Source: Deinococcus sp. (GTDB lineage: Bacteria; Deinococcota; Deinococci; Deinococcales; Deinococcaceae). From it: DNA of 64,000 nt. The notes below the pieces were generated by a model, which was not told the origin of the DNA, ran no database searches, and worked only from the letters and a program-made list of their open reading frames with translations. Below are positions 1 to 10,517 of the stretch, piece after piece; position 1 is the first letter of the stretch, and the number at the start of each line of letters is the position of its first letter. The stretch spans positions 1-64,000 of the forward strand of contig NZ_JAGLBB010000002.1 of NCBI RefSeq assembly GCF_018260555.1. The letters run 5' to 3'. The position numbers and the translations under genes were made by a program.

Positions 1-544
1 CCGAAGCGACGGGCAGCAATCCCACCGACCGAGGCAAAGCAGGCTGTAAACGCACGCTGCTGACGGATGCCAAAGGGATTCCACTCGCCGTGGTGCTGTC
101 TGGAGCGAACCGGCATGACAGCAAGATGCTGATGGACGTTCTGGATGCTGTCGTAGTCGCTGTTCCTCATCCGGAGGATGAGGAACAGCGTCATCTGCTT
201 CTGGACCGTGGGTACGACACGCGGGCGTGTCGTGCATTGGCTGAGATGGAAGGGCTAGTCGCGCATATTCCGAAGAGAGCGACGAAACAGGAGCCCCTCC
301 CTGCACCGAGCGATCCAGACCGTCATCCCCCTCGGCGGTGGGTCGTAGAGGTCGGGCATAGTTGGTTCAATCGGTTCCGTCGCATTCTGACGCGCTGGGA
401 CAAGCGGCAGGAGCTTTATCTGGGGTTCGTCGAACTGGCGTCCTGCCTCATCATCTGGCGCAAGTTAGCTCCTGTCGCTCCAATCCGCACATTTTCCGGA
501 TAGGCTCTGAATGGTCTTTGCAGCCCATTCAATCGGAGTCCGTA
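1..544 (+). mobile_element. Right part of an IS5-family insertion sequence (left end outside window)
   Basis: This is the 3' portion of an insertion sequence. It carries a transposase reading frame, then a short tail (504-544) with a subterminal palindrome (TGAATGG..CCATTCA) and the terminal repeat AGTCCGTA. The last ~40 bp are almost identical to the right ends of the small repeats elsewhere in the window, for example 24250-24289. The base triplet TCA follows at 545-547, which fits a 3-bp TNA target duplication as made by IS1031-group IS5 elements. Group assignment is an inference from the termini and target type. The insertion splits a LysR gene. Confidence 0.75.
3..503 (+). CDS. IS5-family transposase, C-terminal part (5' end outside window)
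   Basis: The frame is open from the window edge. Its first residues (GSNPTDRGKAGCKR) and LSGANRHDSKML match the DDE-domain region of IS5/IS427/IS1031 transposases, where S-P-T-D-R-G-K-G-G precedes the catalytic centre. Later blocks are LLDRGYDTRACR (around the second catalytic region) and HSWFNRFRRILTRWDKR, the conserved region ending in the catalytic Glu neighbourhood (ELYLGFVELA). The reading frame stops normally before the IS terminus, so this part looks intact. It is probably the second frame, or the C-terminal two thirds, of the transposase. Whether the element is still autonomous cannot be judged without the missing left end. Confidence 0.85.
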   Translation, partial: EATGSNPTDRGKAGCKRTLLTDAKGIPLAVVLSGANRHDSKMLMDVLDAVVVAVPHPEDEEQRHLLLDRGYDTRACRALAEMEGLVAHIPKRATKQEPLPAPSDPDRHPPRRWVVEVGHSWFNRFRRILTRWDKRQELYLGFVELASCLIIWRKLAPVAPIRTFSG

Positions 545-1373
545 TCAGTCAACCCTGAACGAGGCGGTCGGCAAGCTCGAGGCGCTGGCCGGGCAGCCGC
601 TGCTCCGCCGGGGGCGGGGCGGCACGGTGCCCACCCCGGCGGGCGAGCGGATGCTCGTGCACGCGCGCGCGGCGGTGCAGGCGGCGGGCGACGCGCTGCT
701 GGCCGCGCAGGAGGCCACGCAACTGCGCGGCACGCTGCGCGTGGCGTCGTTTCGTTCGACGGCCACGCACCTGCTGCCGCCGGCCCTGGCGGCGTTCCGG
801 GCGCGGCATCCGGGCGTGACGGTGCATCTGCTTGACGGGGAGGCCGTGGGTGGTGGCGAGGTGCTCGTGCGGCGCGGGCAGGCGGACGTCGCGATCGTCA
901 TTGAGGAGGGCTGCCTGGACCTGCGCCTGACGCCGTTGCTGCTGGACGAGTATCTGTTCGTCGCGCCCGCACGGCGCGGCGCTCACCCCGTCACGCTGGA
1001 GGACCTGATGGGGCCGCTGCTGCTGACACTGGGCACCTGCACCCCGCGCGTGAGGAGCTACCTGCGGCGCTGCGGGGTGCAGCCGGAGAGCGTAACGGAG
1101 ATCGCGGATGACAGCGTGATTCTGGGCATGGTGGCGCACGGGCTGGGTGTCAGCGTGATGCCCCGGCTGGCGCTGACTCCACTCCCTTCCGGGCTGGTGG
1201 CCCTCCCGATGCCCGAGCCGCTACTGCGGCCGCTGGCGCTGGCCACGCTGCCGCACCGCGCGAACCTGCCGGTCCTGCGCGCGTTTACGGACGCGCTGCT
1301 GGAAGCGCTGCGCGGGCCGGGGGCACCGGAGCGAGTGTCGGCCCTGCCGGGCAGACCTTCTCTGCTACATTGA
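545..1373 (+). pseudogene. LysR-family transcriptional regulator, 5' end removed by IS insertion
   Basis: The frame reads directly out of the IS end as (S)QSTLNEAVGKLEALAG, then LLRRGRGGTVPTPAGERML. This is the recognition helix and wing of a LysR winged helix-turn-helix. The first ~25-30 codons, with the start and first HTH helices, are absent because the IS sits in the HTH. The rest is a normal LysR effector-binding domain (LRGTLRVASFRSTATHLL.. to the stop at 1371-1373). Translation could begin at GTG/ATG codons near 627, but such a product would lack DNA binding, so the gene is called inactive. The missing 5' half should lie left of the window, ending in the same TCA triplet. The gene's last codons overlap the -10 box of the cysS leader. 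Confidence 0.8.
1366..1371 (+). promoter_or_regulatory. -10 box of leaderless cysS leader transcript
   Basis: TACATT lies 7 nt before the ATG of the short Cys-rich reading frame at 1379. The spacing matches the TANNNT boxes before many starts in this window, so transcription would begin at or next to that ATG. No convincing -35 is seen. The box overlaps the lysR stop codon. Confidence 0.6.
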
Positions 1374-1378
1374 AGCGC

Positions 1379-1405
1379 ATGACGACCCTGTGTTGCCTTC
1401 CCTAG
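1379..1405 (+). CDS. Putative cysteine leader peptide (MTTLCCLP)
   Basis: This is an 8-codon open frame, ATG to TAG, with two adjacent Cys codons (TGT TGC). It starts 7 nt after a TACATT -10 box and so would be translated from the very 5' end of the mRNA. It ends 25 nt before a terminator-like hairpin that lies upstream of cysS. Cys is a rare residue, so two in tandem ahead of the cysteinyl-tRNA synthetase gene suggest ribosome-stall attenuation responsive to Cys-tRNA. The peptide, terminator and gene order are seen in the sequence; the regulatory role is inferred. Confidence 0.6.
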   Translation: MTTLCCLP

Positions 1406-1429
1406 CGGCCCACGCAGCCCAGCGTCCGT

Positions 1430-1468
1430 GACCGCGCCCCTCTCCCGAGTGTGGCGTGGTCTTTTTTT
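1430..1468 (+). terminator. Intrinsic terminator in the cysS leader
   Basis: GACCGCGCC (1430-1438) pairs with GGCGTGGTC (1453-1461), nine pairs including one G-U, and is followed by seven T residues. It lies between the Cys leader peptide and cysS, where a normal operon has no reason to terminate. A weak alternative pairing, GCGG (1406-1409) with CCGC inside the 5' arm plus ACGC with GCGT, would exclude the terminator hairpin and could act as antiterminator. Confidence 0.65.
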
Positions 1469-1506
1469 GCTTTCCGCCCCTGCCCCGCAGTTTCACAGGA
1501 GACCTG

Positions 1507-2976
1507 ATGACCAAGCGCCGCCTTCCCGATCCGAACATCGTGCTGTATGACACCCTGACCCGCCAGAAGGTGACGTTCGAGCCGACCACGCCTGGCCGGG
1601 TGGGCATGTACCTGTGCGGCCCGACCGTGTACAGCGACGCGCACCTGGGCCACGCGAAGAAGGAAGTGGCGTTCGACGTGATCCGCCGGGCGTTCACGCA
1701 CTTCGGGTATCAGGTGCGGTACGTGGCGAACATCACGGACGTGGGGCACCTTCAGAACGACTCTGATGACGGCGAGGACAAGATGCTGGCCCGCGCCCGC
1801 CTGGAGCAACTGGAGCCCATGGAGGTCGCCGATAAGTACTTCTGGTCGTTCATGCGTGACATGGAGGCCCTGAACGTCCTGAAGCCCAGCATCAACCCGC
1901 GCGCGACCGGGCACATCACCGAGCAGATCGCGCTGATCGCGGAACTGATCGAGCGGGGCCACGCGTACGCCTCGGCGGGCAGCGTGTACTTCGACGTGCG
2001 GTCCTGGCCCCAGTACGGCAAGCTGTCGGGGCGGCGACTCGACGATCAGGAGGAAGGCACGCGCGAGGCGGTGCGCGACGAGAAACGCGACCCGCGTGAC
2101 TTCGCACTGTGGAAACGGGCGGAAGCGGGGCACATCATGCGCTGGGAGTCGCCGTGGGGCGTGGGCTTTCCGGGGTGGCACATTGAATGCTCGGCCATGA
2201 GCCTCAAGTACCTGGGCGAAGGCTTCGACATTCACGGGGGCGGCCTGGACCTGCAATTCCCGCATCACGAGGCCGAGATCGCGCAGGCCGAGGCCGCCGG
2301 GCACGCCTTTGCGCGGTACTGGATGCACAACAACATGCTGACCATCGGCGGCGAGAAGATGAGCAAGAGCAAAGGCAACTTCCTGACCATTCAGGACGTG
2401 CTCGCCCAGCATGACCCGATGGTGGTGCGCTTCCTGCTCGTTGGCAGTCACTACCGCAGCGTCACGGAGTTCGGTGACGCGGCCTTCGAATCCGCCCGCA
2501 GCGGGTACCGCCGCCTGGAAGCGGCCCTGCACGAGACCGAGCGCCGCCTGCCCGGCGCCCCCGAAGGGCAGCACGCCGAGCTGGACGCGAAGATCGCCGC
2601 GCACGTGCAGACCTTCGAGGACGCCCTGCGCGACGATTTCAACACGCCCAGGGCGGTCGCGGCGCTGTTCGGCCTGACCACCGACCTGAACGCCGCGCTG
2701 GCCGCCGGCCCTGTCCCGCAGGGCACGCTGGAACGCGCCCGCGCCGCTTACCGCGACCTGGGCGGCGACGTGCTGGGCCTGTTCGCGGGCGGCGCGGCCC
2801 CCGCCCAGAGCGACGATTCGCAGGTGGTCGGCGCGCTGATGGACCTGGTCCTGAAGGCCCGTCAGAGCTACCGCCTGAACAAGCAGTACGCCGAGGCCGA
2901 CGAACTGCGCGACACCCTGACCCGCGTGGGCGTGACCGTCGAGGACACCAAGGACGGCGTGCGCTGGAAACGCTGA
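1507..2976 (+). CDS. cysS: Cysteinyl-tRNA synthetase
   Basis: Class I aminoacyl-tRNA synthetase that charges tRNA-Cys, 489 residues, a normal length. The class signature HLGH is at residues 46-49, next to the zinc-binding Cys of MYLCGPTVY (Cys37). Further zinc ligands are in WHIECSAM and in the HHEAE block. KMSKSKGN is near residue 283 and the anticodon-binding helical domain follows. The ATG at 1507 is chosen because CAGGAGACCTG gives a Shine-Dalgarno just upstream and the homologous N-terminus begins here. The gene sits behind a putative Cys leader peptide and terminator (1379-1468), suggesting control by Cys-tRNA charging. No other gene is co-transcribed with it. Confidence 0.97.
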   Translation: MTKRRLPDPNIVLYDTLTRQKVTFEPTTPGRVGMYLCGPTVYSDAHLGHAKKEVAFDVIRRAFTHFGYQVRYVANITDVGHLQNDSDDGEDKMLARARLEQLEPMEVADKYFWSFMRDMEALNVLKPSINPRATGHITEQIALIAELIERGHAYASAGSVYFDVRSWPQYGKLSGRRLDDQEEGTREAVRDEKRDPRDFALWKRAEAGHIMRWESPWGVGFPGWHIECSAMSLKYLGEGFDIHGGGLDLQFPHHEAEIAQAEAAGHAFARYWMHNNMLTIGGEKMSKSKGNFLTIQDVLAQHDPMVVRFLLVGSHYRSVTEFGDAAFESARSGYRRLEAALHETERRLPGAPEGQHAELDAKIAAHVQTFEDALRDDFNTPRAVAALFGLTTDLNAALAAGPVPQGTLERARAAYRDLGGDVLGLFAGGAAPAQSDDSQVVGALMDLVLKARQSYRLNKQYAEADELRDTLTRVGVTVEDTKDGVRWKR

Positions 2977-3180
2977 GAGAAATCTGCGGCCCCGCCGCCC
3001 GCACCACTGGTACACCACTTGACGGAATGGTTGGGCCACACACGCGACCTCCCCCTACGCTTGCCCTTTTCCCTACCGTCACCCCGTCTGTGCGGGCGCA
3101 GGCTGAGCACGGCGGGGGCGTGCAGGGAAGGTGAAGGCAGGCTTCACGCGCTCACAGGTGCCGGCGTTACACTCGGGGCT

Positions 3181-3771
3181 ATGCTGCCGCCGCTCGTGAA
3201 ACAGGTGCTGGATAATTTTAATTTCGATGTGGACCCGGCCCTGAGCCGTGGGGAGAACGTCGAGGAAGTCATCAAGAGTGCCGCGCTGCTGTCTGGCGCG
3301 ATTGCCGTGGAACCCATTCCCTTCGCGGACATGCTGCTGATCTCGCCGGTGCAGGCCAAGATGGTCCTGCACATCGGCAAGATCTACGGCTTCGATGTCA
3401 GTAGCGAACGTGCCCGCGAGATCGCGCAGGAACTCGGCGTGACCTTCGCGTACGGGTTCGCGGCGCGGCAGGTGATGCGCGGACTGGCGAAACTGGCGCT
3501 CCCTGTGATCGGCGGCCTGATCACCGCGCCCGCCGTGTATGGCTGGACGTTCGCGCTGGGCCGACTGGCACAGAATTACTTCGAGCGGCGCTCGCTGGGC
3601 CTACCATCCTCGCGCGAGCAGCAGGTGAGGGTCGTGCAGGAAGCCAAGCAGGATTCCCGCCGGATCCTCCCAGGCGCGCAGGATTTCACGGACCTGGCCG
3701 CCGAACTGCGCCGCCGCGCCGAGCAGAAGGCAGCGGATCAGAACGGCCCAGACCGGAATAAGCCGCAGTAA
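3181..3771 (+). CDS. DUF697-type membrane-associated protein
   Basis: A 196-residue protein of unknown role. The block [18 protein letters not shown] followed by HIGKIYG resembles the DUF697 / YcjF-type C-terminal domain, often found near or fused to small GTPases. A hydrophobic hairpin-like stretch ([18 protein letters not shown], about residues 107-125) may enter the membrane. The C-terminus is a charged, Gln/Lys-rich tail. ATG at 3181 is 7 nt after TACACT (3168-3173), a leaderless start. The gene stands alone and no GTPase gene is adjacent. Family membership is by motif recognition only. Confidence 0.7.
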   Translation: MLPPLVKQVLDNFNFDVDPALSRGENVEEVIKSAALLSGAIAVEPIPFADMLLISPVQAKMVLHIGKIYGFDVSSERAREIAQELGVTFAYGFAARQVMRGLAKLALPVIGGLITAPAVYGWTFALGRLAQNYFERRSLGLPSSREQQVRVVQEAKQDSRRILPGAQDFTDLAAELRRRAEQKAADQNGPDRNKPQ

Positions 3772-3825
3772 GCGGAAGGAGAGTCACCCCGCCCTGAGCG
3801 CCGGGCCACTGCGGCGGTTCCTACC

Positions 3826-3870
3826 AGTTTCGTTCACATCCCGGGACTGCGCCGGGATGTGAACGAAACT
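3826..3870. terminator. Perfect 19-bp hairpin, possible terminator
   Basis: The arms 3826-3844 and 3852-3870 are exact reverse complements with a 7-nt loop (GACTGCG). The hairpin lies 55 bp after the DUF697 gene and before the next + gene. A short TTTG tail follows, so termination is plausible but the U-tract is poor. The arm GTTTCGTTCACATCCCGG is closely similar to the left arm of the longer-arm repeat elements (for example 24168-24185), so it may be a relict of one. Confidence 0.5.
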
Positions 3871-3935
3871 TTGTGGGTGAAGGCCTCCTTACTTTGGCGG
3901 ATGTGCGCGTCAGACTCCCTGCGTATGCTGAGGGC

Positions 3936-4193
3936 ATGAATGTTCCCCGTCATTTCAGCGATACGCGGCTGGACGCTGGCCGCGTGAGAATCCTCACCGC
4001 AGCCGGCCGCGTTCGTCTGGAAGCCGAGGGGCCGGGCTGGCAGCACCGCAGCCTGCACGAGACACTCAAGGATGCGGCGCTGGAACTGGCGCTGCTGCCC
4101 CGCGTGACCGGCGACCTGTACGACGCGACCCTGAACGACATAGAGCGGCAGGTGCGCGTGGACGCCGAGTGCCGTTACCCTGGCGCCGCCTGA
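3936..4193 (+). CDS. Small protein of unknown function (85 aa)
   Basis: No family recognised. ATG at 3936 is 6 nt downstream of TATGCT (3924-3929), a leaderless start. Codon third positions are GC-rich as in neighbouring real genes. The sequence is a mixed alpha/beta-looking small soluble protein (start MNVPRHFSDTRLDAG, end RVDAECRYPGAA) with no signal peptide or membrane segment. Confidence 0.6.
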   Translation: MNVPRHFSDTRLDAGRVRILTAAGRVRLEAEGPGWQHRSLHETLKDAALELALLPRVTGDLYDATLNDIERQVRVDAECRYPGAA

Positions 4194-4261
4194 CCGGAGC
4201 GGCGCGCTCGGCATGCCCCGGGCCGTGTGAAGACGGCAGACAGGACCCAGCGACACCGCAC

Positions 4262-4312
4262 AAAATGAGAAACGAGAGAGGCACGCACCCCGCTCCGGCA
4301 GGTGCGTGCCTC
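4262..4312 (-). terminator. Terminator of mqnC
   Basis: GAGGCACGCACC and GGTGCGTGCCTC (4278-4289 / 4301-4312) form a perfect 12-bp stem with an 11-nt loop. On the minus strand it is followed by CTCTCGTTTCTCATTTTG. It lies 10 bp after the mqnC stop codon. Confidence 0.75.
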
Positions 4313-4322
4313 TGTTCGGAGG

Positions 4323-5507
4323 TCAGCGGGCGGCGGAGGCACCGACGGCCCGGCTGGCTTCCGGGTTGGTGTCGCCGCGCGCCAGGATGGCAGTTACGTC
4401 GGGGCGCTCGATGATCTCGAAGCGGCTGTTGCGGATGGCGGGATCGAATCCGGCGTCCACGGCAATACGGATCAGTTCGCGCACGGTCGCGTTGTGCCGC
4501 CCGTGCCCACCGGCCGCCGAGACGACGTTCTCCTCGAGCATGGTGCTGCCCAGGTCGTTCGCGCCGTAGTACAGCGCGGACTGGGCGACCTTGAAGCCCT
4601 GCGCGGGCCACGAGGCCTGAATGTTCGGCACGTTGTCGAGCGCGATGCGGGCAATGGCGAGTTGTTGCAGGTACTCGTGAGCGGTCGCGCCCGGCGCCTT
4701 GCCGTGCAGGCGGGTGTGTTCGGTCTGAAGGGTCCACATCGCAAAGCCTGAAAAGCCGTTTCCGCCGTACTCGCGCTTCGCCTTGTCCTGCTGGTCACGG
4801 ATTTTCAGAAGGTGACTGGCGCGCTGCGCGTACGTCTCCCCGAAACCGATGACCATGGTGGCGATGGTGTACAGCCCCTTGCGCTGCGCGGCGTCTATGA
4901 TCCGGAACCAGTCCTCGCTGCGGATGCGGGCGGGCGCGGCCCTGGCGCGCACCTCGTCTTCCAGAATCTCGCCGCCCGCGCCGGGCAGGCCGTCCAGTCC
5001 GGCCCCGATCAGGATGTCCAGCAGGGCCTCCAGGGTGTGCCCGAAGGTCCTTTCCATGAACAGCACCTCCTCGGGCGAGAAGGCGTCGATCCGGATGGTG
5101 GGGTGGTTGGCTTTCACGTGGCGTAGCAGACCCGTGTAGTAGTCCAGGCCCAGCGCAGGGTTCACGCCGCCCTGCAACAGGATGCGCGTGCCGCCCACCG
5201 CCTCGAGTTCCCGGATCTTGTGGCTGATCTGCTCGTAATCCAGGGTGTAACTGTCTTTCTGGCGGGGCGTGCGGTAGAAGGCGCAGAAGTTGCACCCGAC
5301 GTTGCAGATGTTGGTGTAATTGATGTTCCGGTCAATCAGGAACGACACGGTGCGCGGGTCGCGGCGCGCCAGGCGCAGGTGGTGCGCGGCGGCGGCCACG
5401 TCGGGTAGCGGCAGGGCGTACAGCGCCTCGATTTCGGCATGGTGCAGGCGCTCACCCTGCGCGGCCCGGTCGAGCAGGGCTGTTCCGGTGGGGACGGTGG
5501 CGGTCAT
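4323..5507 (-). CDS. mqnC: Cyclic dehypoxanthinyl futalosine synthase, radical SAM enzyme
   Basis: A radical SAM enzyme of the futalosine pathway to menaquinone, 394 residues. The [4Fe-4S] motif CxxxCxxC is present as CNVGCNFC, preceded by the MqnC-typical FLIDRNINYTNI and followed by AFYR. Other family blocks include RILLQGGVNP, GLPGAGGEIL, ATMVIGFGET and the C-terminal ENVVSAAGG. The start MTATVPTG at 5507 is chosen because TACCGT (plus-strand 5514-5519) ends 6 nt before the ATG. A longer frame exists upstream but would include the promoter. No other mqn gene is in the window. MqnE is a close relative; the block order favours MqnC. Confidence 0.92.
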   Translation of the reverse strand: MTATVPTGTALLDRAAQGERLHHAEIEALYALPLPDVAAAAHHLRLARRDPRTVSFLIDRNINYTNICNVGCNFCAFYRTPRQKDSYTLDYEQISHKIRELEAVGGTRILLQGGVNPALGLDYYTGLLRHVKANHPTIRIDAFSPEEVLFMERTFGHTLEALLDILIGAGLDGLPGAGGEILEDEVRARAAPARIRSEDWFRIIDAAQRKGLYTIATMVIGFGETYAQRASHLLKIRDQQDKAKREYGGNGFSGFAMWTLQTEHTRLHGKAPGATAHEYLQQLAIARIALDNVPNIQASWPAQGFKVAQSALYYGANDLGSTMLEENVVSAAGGHGRHNATVRELIRIAVDAGFDPAIRNSRFEIIERPDVTAILARGDTNPEASRAVGASAAR

Positions 5508-5877
5508 GAGGGTACGGTAGCACCGGGGGCGGCGGGCATTGGTCTCTCTTGGCACAGGGTCCGGGGGGCCGCCCGGATCAGTCGTAGGAGCACCCGGTGA
5601 AGTGCAGGTGCGCCGGCTGCCCCGATCCCACTGCCGTCCGCCCGGATTGAGGGGGGGGCACTCCGTTTCACCAGAGTCCCTTCCATGTGCCCAGTGCCTT
5701 TACCCGGTTCCAGATGGGTTCCTGGGTGACGGCCACCGGAATCCACGGCCTGATCGCCGTACCCGCGACCGGGTGGCGCGCGACCGGAAGACGGGCGGGG
5801 GGGTGCGGGCCCGGGTCGTATAGTGGCGTGCGGTGAAGCCGAACTGGAATCGGTTCCGGACGGCGGGAGGTCACGCA
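5508..5877. other. Divergent intergenic region mqnC / gnd
   Basis: 370 bp without a convincing gene. It contains the leaderless mqnC -10 at its left edge and a TATAGT box (5819-5824) that may serve gnd, giving a ~45-nt leader with a Shine-Dalgarno (GGGAGGT). No clear repeat element was recognised in the middle. Confidence 0.5.
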
Positions 5878-6938
<1,061 letters not shown>

Positions 6939-6942
<4 letters not shown>

Positions 6943-8741
6943 GCGCCCCCAACAAACCTGCGGGCAACAAGGCCGCCAGCAAGAGCGGGGCCAAAAAAGC
7001 GGCGGGCAAGGCGGCGAAGACAGCGGGCAAGGCCAGTACCGTGAAGGCTGACGCGAAGACCAAGGAGAAGGGCAACGTTCAGGCGAACGTGGAGACCGAC
7101 CTCGCGGCGCGCACGGTGGGCGTGGCGCAGGCCGCTCCCGCCAAGCGCCGGGCCAGCGTGAAGACCGCGCAGACCTCCACGCCCCGCAAGGGCAAGCGGA
7201 GCGCGGCGCCCGGTCACGACGGTCAGAATCCCTTCCGGGCGCTGATGCGCCGCAACCGCGCGCCGGAACCCGCCACGCTGGTGATTTTCGGCGCGACGGG
7301 CGACCTGTCGCGCCGCAAGCTGCTGCCCGCCGTGTTCGGCCTGTGGCAAGACGGCCTGCTGGGAAGTGCTTTCAATATCGTGGGCGTGGGCCGTCAGGAG
7401 ATGACGGACGAGGCTTTCAAGGACTACGCGGTCGCGGCGCTCAGGGAAAGCAAGGAGACCGACACCATTCAGCCCGGCAGCCTGGAGAAATTCCGGGATC
7501 TGCTGTACTACGAGTACGGCGATTTCGGCGGGGATGAGGTGTACGATCTGGTCGGCAAGGAACTCGACCGGGCCGAGGAAGCGCACGGCGGCCGCAAGAA
7601 CGCGCTGTTCTACCTGAGCACCCCTCCCAGCCTGTTCGAGCCGATCAGTAACGGCCTGGGCCGCCTGGGACTGGCGGATCAGAGCGAGGGCTGGCGGCGG
7701 CTGGTGATCGAGAAACCCTTCGGACGGGACCTGACGAGCGCCCGCGCGCTGAACGACGCCATCCACAGGGTCTGGGACGAGTCGCAGGTGTACCGCATCG
7801 ACCATTACCTGGGCAAGGAAACCGTGCAGAACCTGATGGCGATCCGCTTCGGGAACGCCATCTTCGAGCCGCTCTGGAACCGTGGCTACGTGGATCACGT
7901 GCAGATCACCGCCAGCGAGGACCTGGGCCTGGAAGGGCGCGCCGGGTACTACGAGGAGGCGGGCGTGGTGCGCGACATGCTTCAGAATCACCTGATGCAG
8001 CTGTTCGCGCTGACGGCCATGGAACCCCCGGCCGCTTTCGACGCGGACGCCATCCGCGACGAGAAGGTTAAGGTGCTGCGCGCCGTCAAGGAGATCCCCT
8101 CGGGCCGCGTGAAGTCGGTCGCGGTGCGCGGGCAGTACGGGCCGGGCACCATGTACGGCGAGAAGGTGCCGGGTTACCGTGAGGAACCGAACGTGAAAGC
8201 ACGCAGCGTCACGCCCACCTACGTGGCCGTGAAACTGGAAGTGGATAACTGGCGCTGGCAGGGCGTGCCGTTCTTCCTGCGGACCGGGAAGCGGCTGCCG
8301 AAGAAGGTCACGGAGATCGCCGTGGTGTTCAAGCGCCCGCCGCTGGGAATCTTCCCCGGCGGTCTGGAACGCAACGTGCTGGCCTTCCGCATCCAGCCGG
8401 ACGAGGGCGTGAGCCTCAAGTTCAGCTCCAAGACGCCGGGGCAGGAGATGGTGCTGCGCGAGGTGGTCATGGACTTCCGCTACGACGCGTTCGGCGCGCA
8501 ACTCGAAAGCCCGTACTCGCGCCTGCTGCTCGACGCCATGCTGGGCGACGCGACCCTGTTCCCCCGCGAGGACGAGGTGGACCTGGCGTGGCAGATCGTG
8601 AGCGGTATCCTGAACGTGTGGGAGGCCGAACCGGGTCGCCGCGAGAAGGGGCCGGACTTCCCGAACTACCCGTCCGGCACCTGGGGTCCCGACGAGGCCG
8701 ACGAACTGATGGGCGCAGACCGCCGCTGGCGGCGCCTGTGA
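6939..8741 (+). CDS. zwf: Glucose-6-phosphate dehydrogenase with Lys/Ala-rich N-terminal tail
   Basis: First enzyme of the oxidative pentose-phosphate pathway, making NADPH. The nucleotide-binding motif [11 protein letters not shown] is at about residue 113; the substrate signature RIDHYLGKE and the FEPLWNR block follow, so the ~490-residue catalytic core is complete. The product is 600 residues because of a ~100-residue basic N-terminal extension rich in Lys, Ala and Ser ([20 protein letters not shown]..), resembling histone H1 C-terminal tails. The 4-bp overlap with gnd supports translation of the long form; an internal ATG just before [11 protein letters not shown] could give a conventional length. 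Next downstream is opcA, its assembly factor. Confidence 0.95.
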
Positions 8742-8823
8742 ACAGCCCATACCCCGCACAGCAGGTGACGGCCTTCCAGAGCTCCAACTACCCGACGACC
8801 GGCCGCCCGGCCGGAGACCAGCC

Positions 8824-9777
8824 ATGACGGACGGCACGGACCTGAAACCGCTGGGCCCGGTGGACACCACCGTCCGCAAGGCCCAGGTCACGCTGGACGA
8901 ATTGTGGGTGCAGACGAGCGTCGAGACCCGCGCGTACACCGGCAACATCATCGCCCTGACCGTCAAAAAGCATCTGCGGCGTGTGCAGGAAGCCCTGGCG
9001 GGCCTCGAGGGCCGGTACGCGGGGCGGCAGATCATCGGCGTGATGGACGGCACGGACGACCTGACCGTGCACGCCAGCCTCGTTCCTCAGCGCGGCGGGC
9101 TGTACGTGGAGCGCCTGACGCTGGAAGCCAGCGCCGAGCAGCTTCAGGGCGCGATCCTGCCGCTGATCCGCCCGGCCACCGTGAACCACGTGTGGTGGGG
9201 CGCGGACAGCCGTCCCGGCGGGACACTGCTGGCCGAACTGACGGACCTGGCCGATCAGGTGATCGTGGACAGCCTGACGCTGGACATGCCGCCCTCCCGG
9301 CACTACGCGCTGGCGGACCTGGGCTGGAGCCGCTCGGCCCCGTGGCGTGAGGCGCTGGCGCAGGTGTTCGACAGCCCCGACGCCGCGCGGCAACTGCCGA
9401 ACATCGACCGGCTGGTCGTGCGGCACGCCGGGAAGAAGGACCTGCCAGCGCGGCTGTACGCGGGGTTCGTTGCCAGCACACTGGGCTGGACGAACCTGAA
9501 GAACGTGGAGTTCCGTTCGGGCCGTTGCGGGCGCGAGAACGGCGACCTGTGCGGCGTGGAACTGCTGGGCGACGGCGTGCGCTTCGCCCTGAGTGCCAGC
9601 GGCAGCGCCCACAGCGACGTGGTCAGTCTGGAGTGCCGCTGGGACGGCGTGAACCGCGAGTCGGAAGTCCCGGTTCCCGCCATGACGCTGGCCGACGGAC
9701 TGGCGCGCGTGATGGCCCGGCCGGAACGCGGCGAGGTCTTCGAGCACGCCTGGGCACTCGCCAAGGAAACCCTGTGA
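8824..9777 (+). CDS. opcA: Glucose-6-phosphate dehydrogenase assembly protein OpcA
   Basis: A 317-residue OpcA-like protein, known from cyanobacteria and actinobacteria as an allosteric/assembly partner of Zwf. It is recognised from its overall sequence ([18 protein letters not shown].. and [22 protein letters not shown]) and by its position directly after zwf. The ATG has GGAGACCAGCC upstream. The stop overlaps the next gene by 4 bp (GTGA). It probably acts in the cytosol to control G6PD oligomerisation and redox response. Confidence 0.88.
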   Translation: MTDGTDLKPLGPVDTTVRKAQVTLDELWVQTSVETRAYTGNIIALTVKKHLRRVQEALAGLEGRYAGRQIIGVMDGTDDLTVHASLVPQRGGLYVERLTLEASAEQLQGAILPLIRPATVNHVWWGADSRPGGTLLAELTDLADQVIVDSLTLDMPPSRHYALADLGWSRSAPWREALAQVFDSPDAARQLPNIDRLVVRHAGKKDLPARLYAGFVASTLGWTNLKNVEFRSGRCGRENGDLCGVELLGDGVRFALSASGSAHSDVVSLECRWDGVNRESEVPVPAMTLADGLARVMARPERGEVFEHAWALAKETL

Positions 9778-10460
9778 GTGGGCCGCTGACGGACCGCCGC
9801 GTCTCCCCCACCCCGCAGGCGACGGCCCAGGAGGCCGCGCACGCGCTGATGCACGCGGCGCGCGAGGCGGTCGCGGCGCGGGGCGCCTTTCACGTGGCGC
9901 TGTCGGGCGGCAGCACCCCGAAGCTGATGTACGCCGAACTGCGTGGCCTGCCCGGCGTGCCCTGGGAAGCCACGCACGTGTACTTCAGCGACGAGCGCGC
10001 GGTCGGGCCGGACAGCCCGGACAGCAACTACCGGCTGGCGCACGAGGAACTGCTGCGGCACGTGCCGGTGCCCCGCGAGCAGGTGCACCGCCTGCAGGGC
10101 GAGGTCCGGCCGCTTGAGCAGGCCGCCCGGGCCTACGCGCAGGCGCTGCCCGCCCAACTGGACGTGGTTCTGCTGGGCATGGGCGACGACGGGCATACCG
10201 CCAGTCTGTTCCCCGGCACGGACGCCCTGAACGCCGCGGGCCGCGTCGCCGCGAACCGCGTGCCGAAACTCGGCACCGAGCGCCTGACCTTCACGTTTCC
10301 CGAGATCAACGCGGCGCGTCAGCGCTGGCTGCTCGTTACGGGCGCGGGCAAGGCCGGCGTGATGGCCGAGGTGCAGCGCGGCCAGGGCAACCACCCGGTC
10401 GGCCGCGTGACCAGCCCAGTCTGGTTTCTGGACGAGGCGGCCGCCGCTCAGCTCAGCTAA
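9774..10460 (+). CDS. pgl: 6-phosphogluconolactonase
   Basis: Hydrolyses 6-phosphogluconolactone, the product of Zwf. It has the DevB/NagB-fold motifs [20 protein letters not shown] with [12 protein letters not shown], and [15 protein letters not shown]. About 228 residues from the GTG at 9774, which overlaps the opcA stop (GTGA). It is the last gene of gnd-zwf-opcA-pgl. All four oxidative steps are thus in one tightly overlapping operon. Confidence 0.92.
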   Translation: MSGPLTDRRVSPTPQATAQEAAHALMHAAREAVAARGAFHVALSGGSTPKLMYAELRGLPGVPWEATHVYFSDERAVGPDSPDSNYRLAHEELLRHVPVPREQVHRLQGEVRPLEQAARAYAQALPAQLDVVLLGMGDDGHTASLFPGTDALNAAGRVAANRVPKLGTERLTFTFPEINAARQRWLLVTGAGKAGVMAEVQRGQGNHPVGRVTSPVWFLDEAAAAQLS

Positions 10461-10517
10461 TCTGCTCCAGTCACCTGCCACGATTGGCCGGGCTGCTTTC
10501 GGGGCATACTGCGCCCC

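Noticed and set aside
1402..3039. A 545-codon minus-strand frame over cysS
   Set aside because: Antisense shadow of cysS; no domain.
5508..5877. A hidden gene in the mqnC-gnd gap
   Set aside because: Frames there are short or antisense, lack a promoter-linked start and show no protein-like composition.
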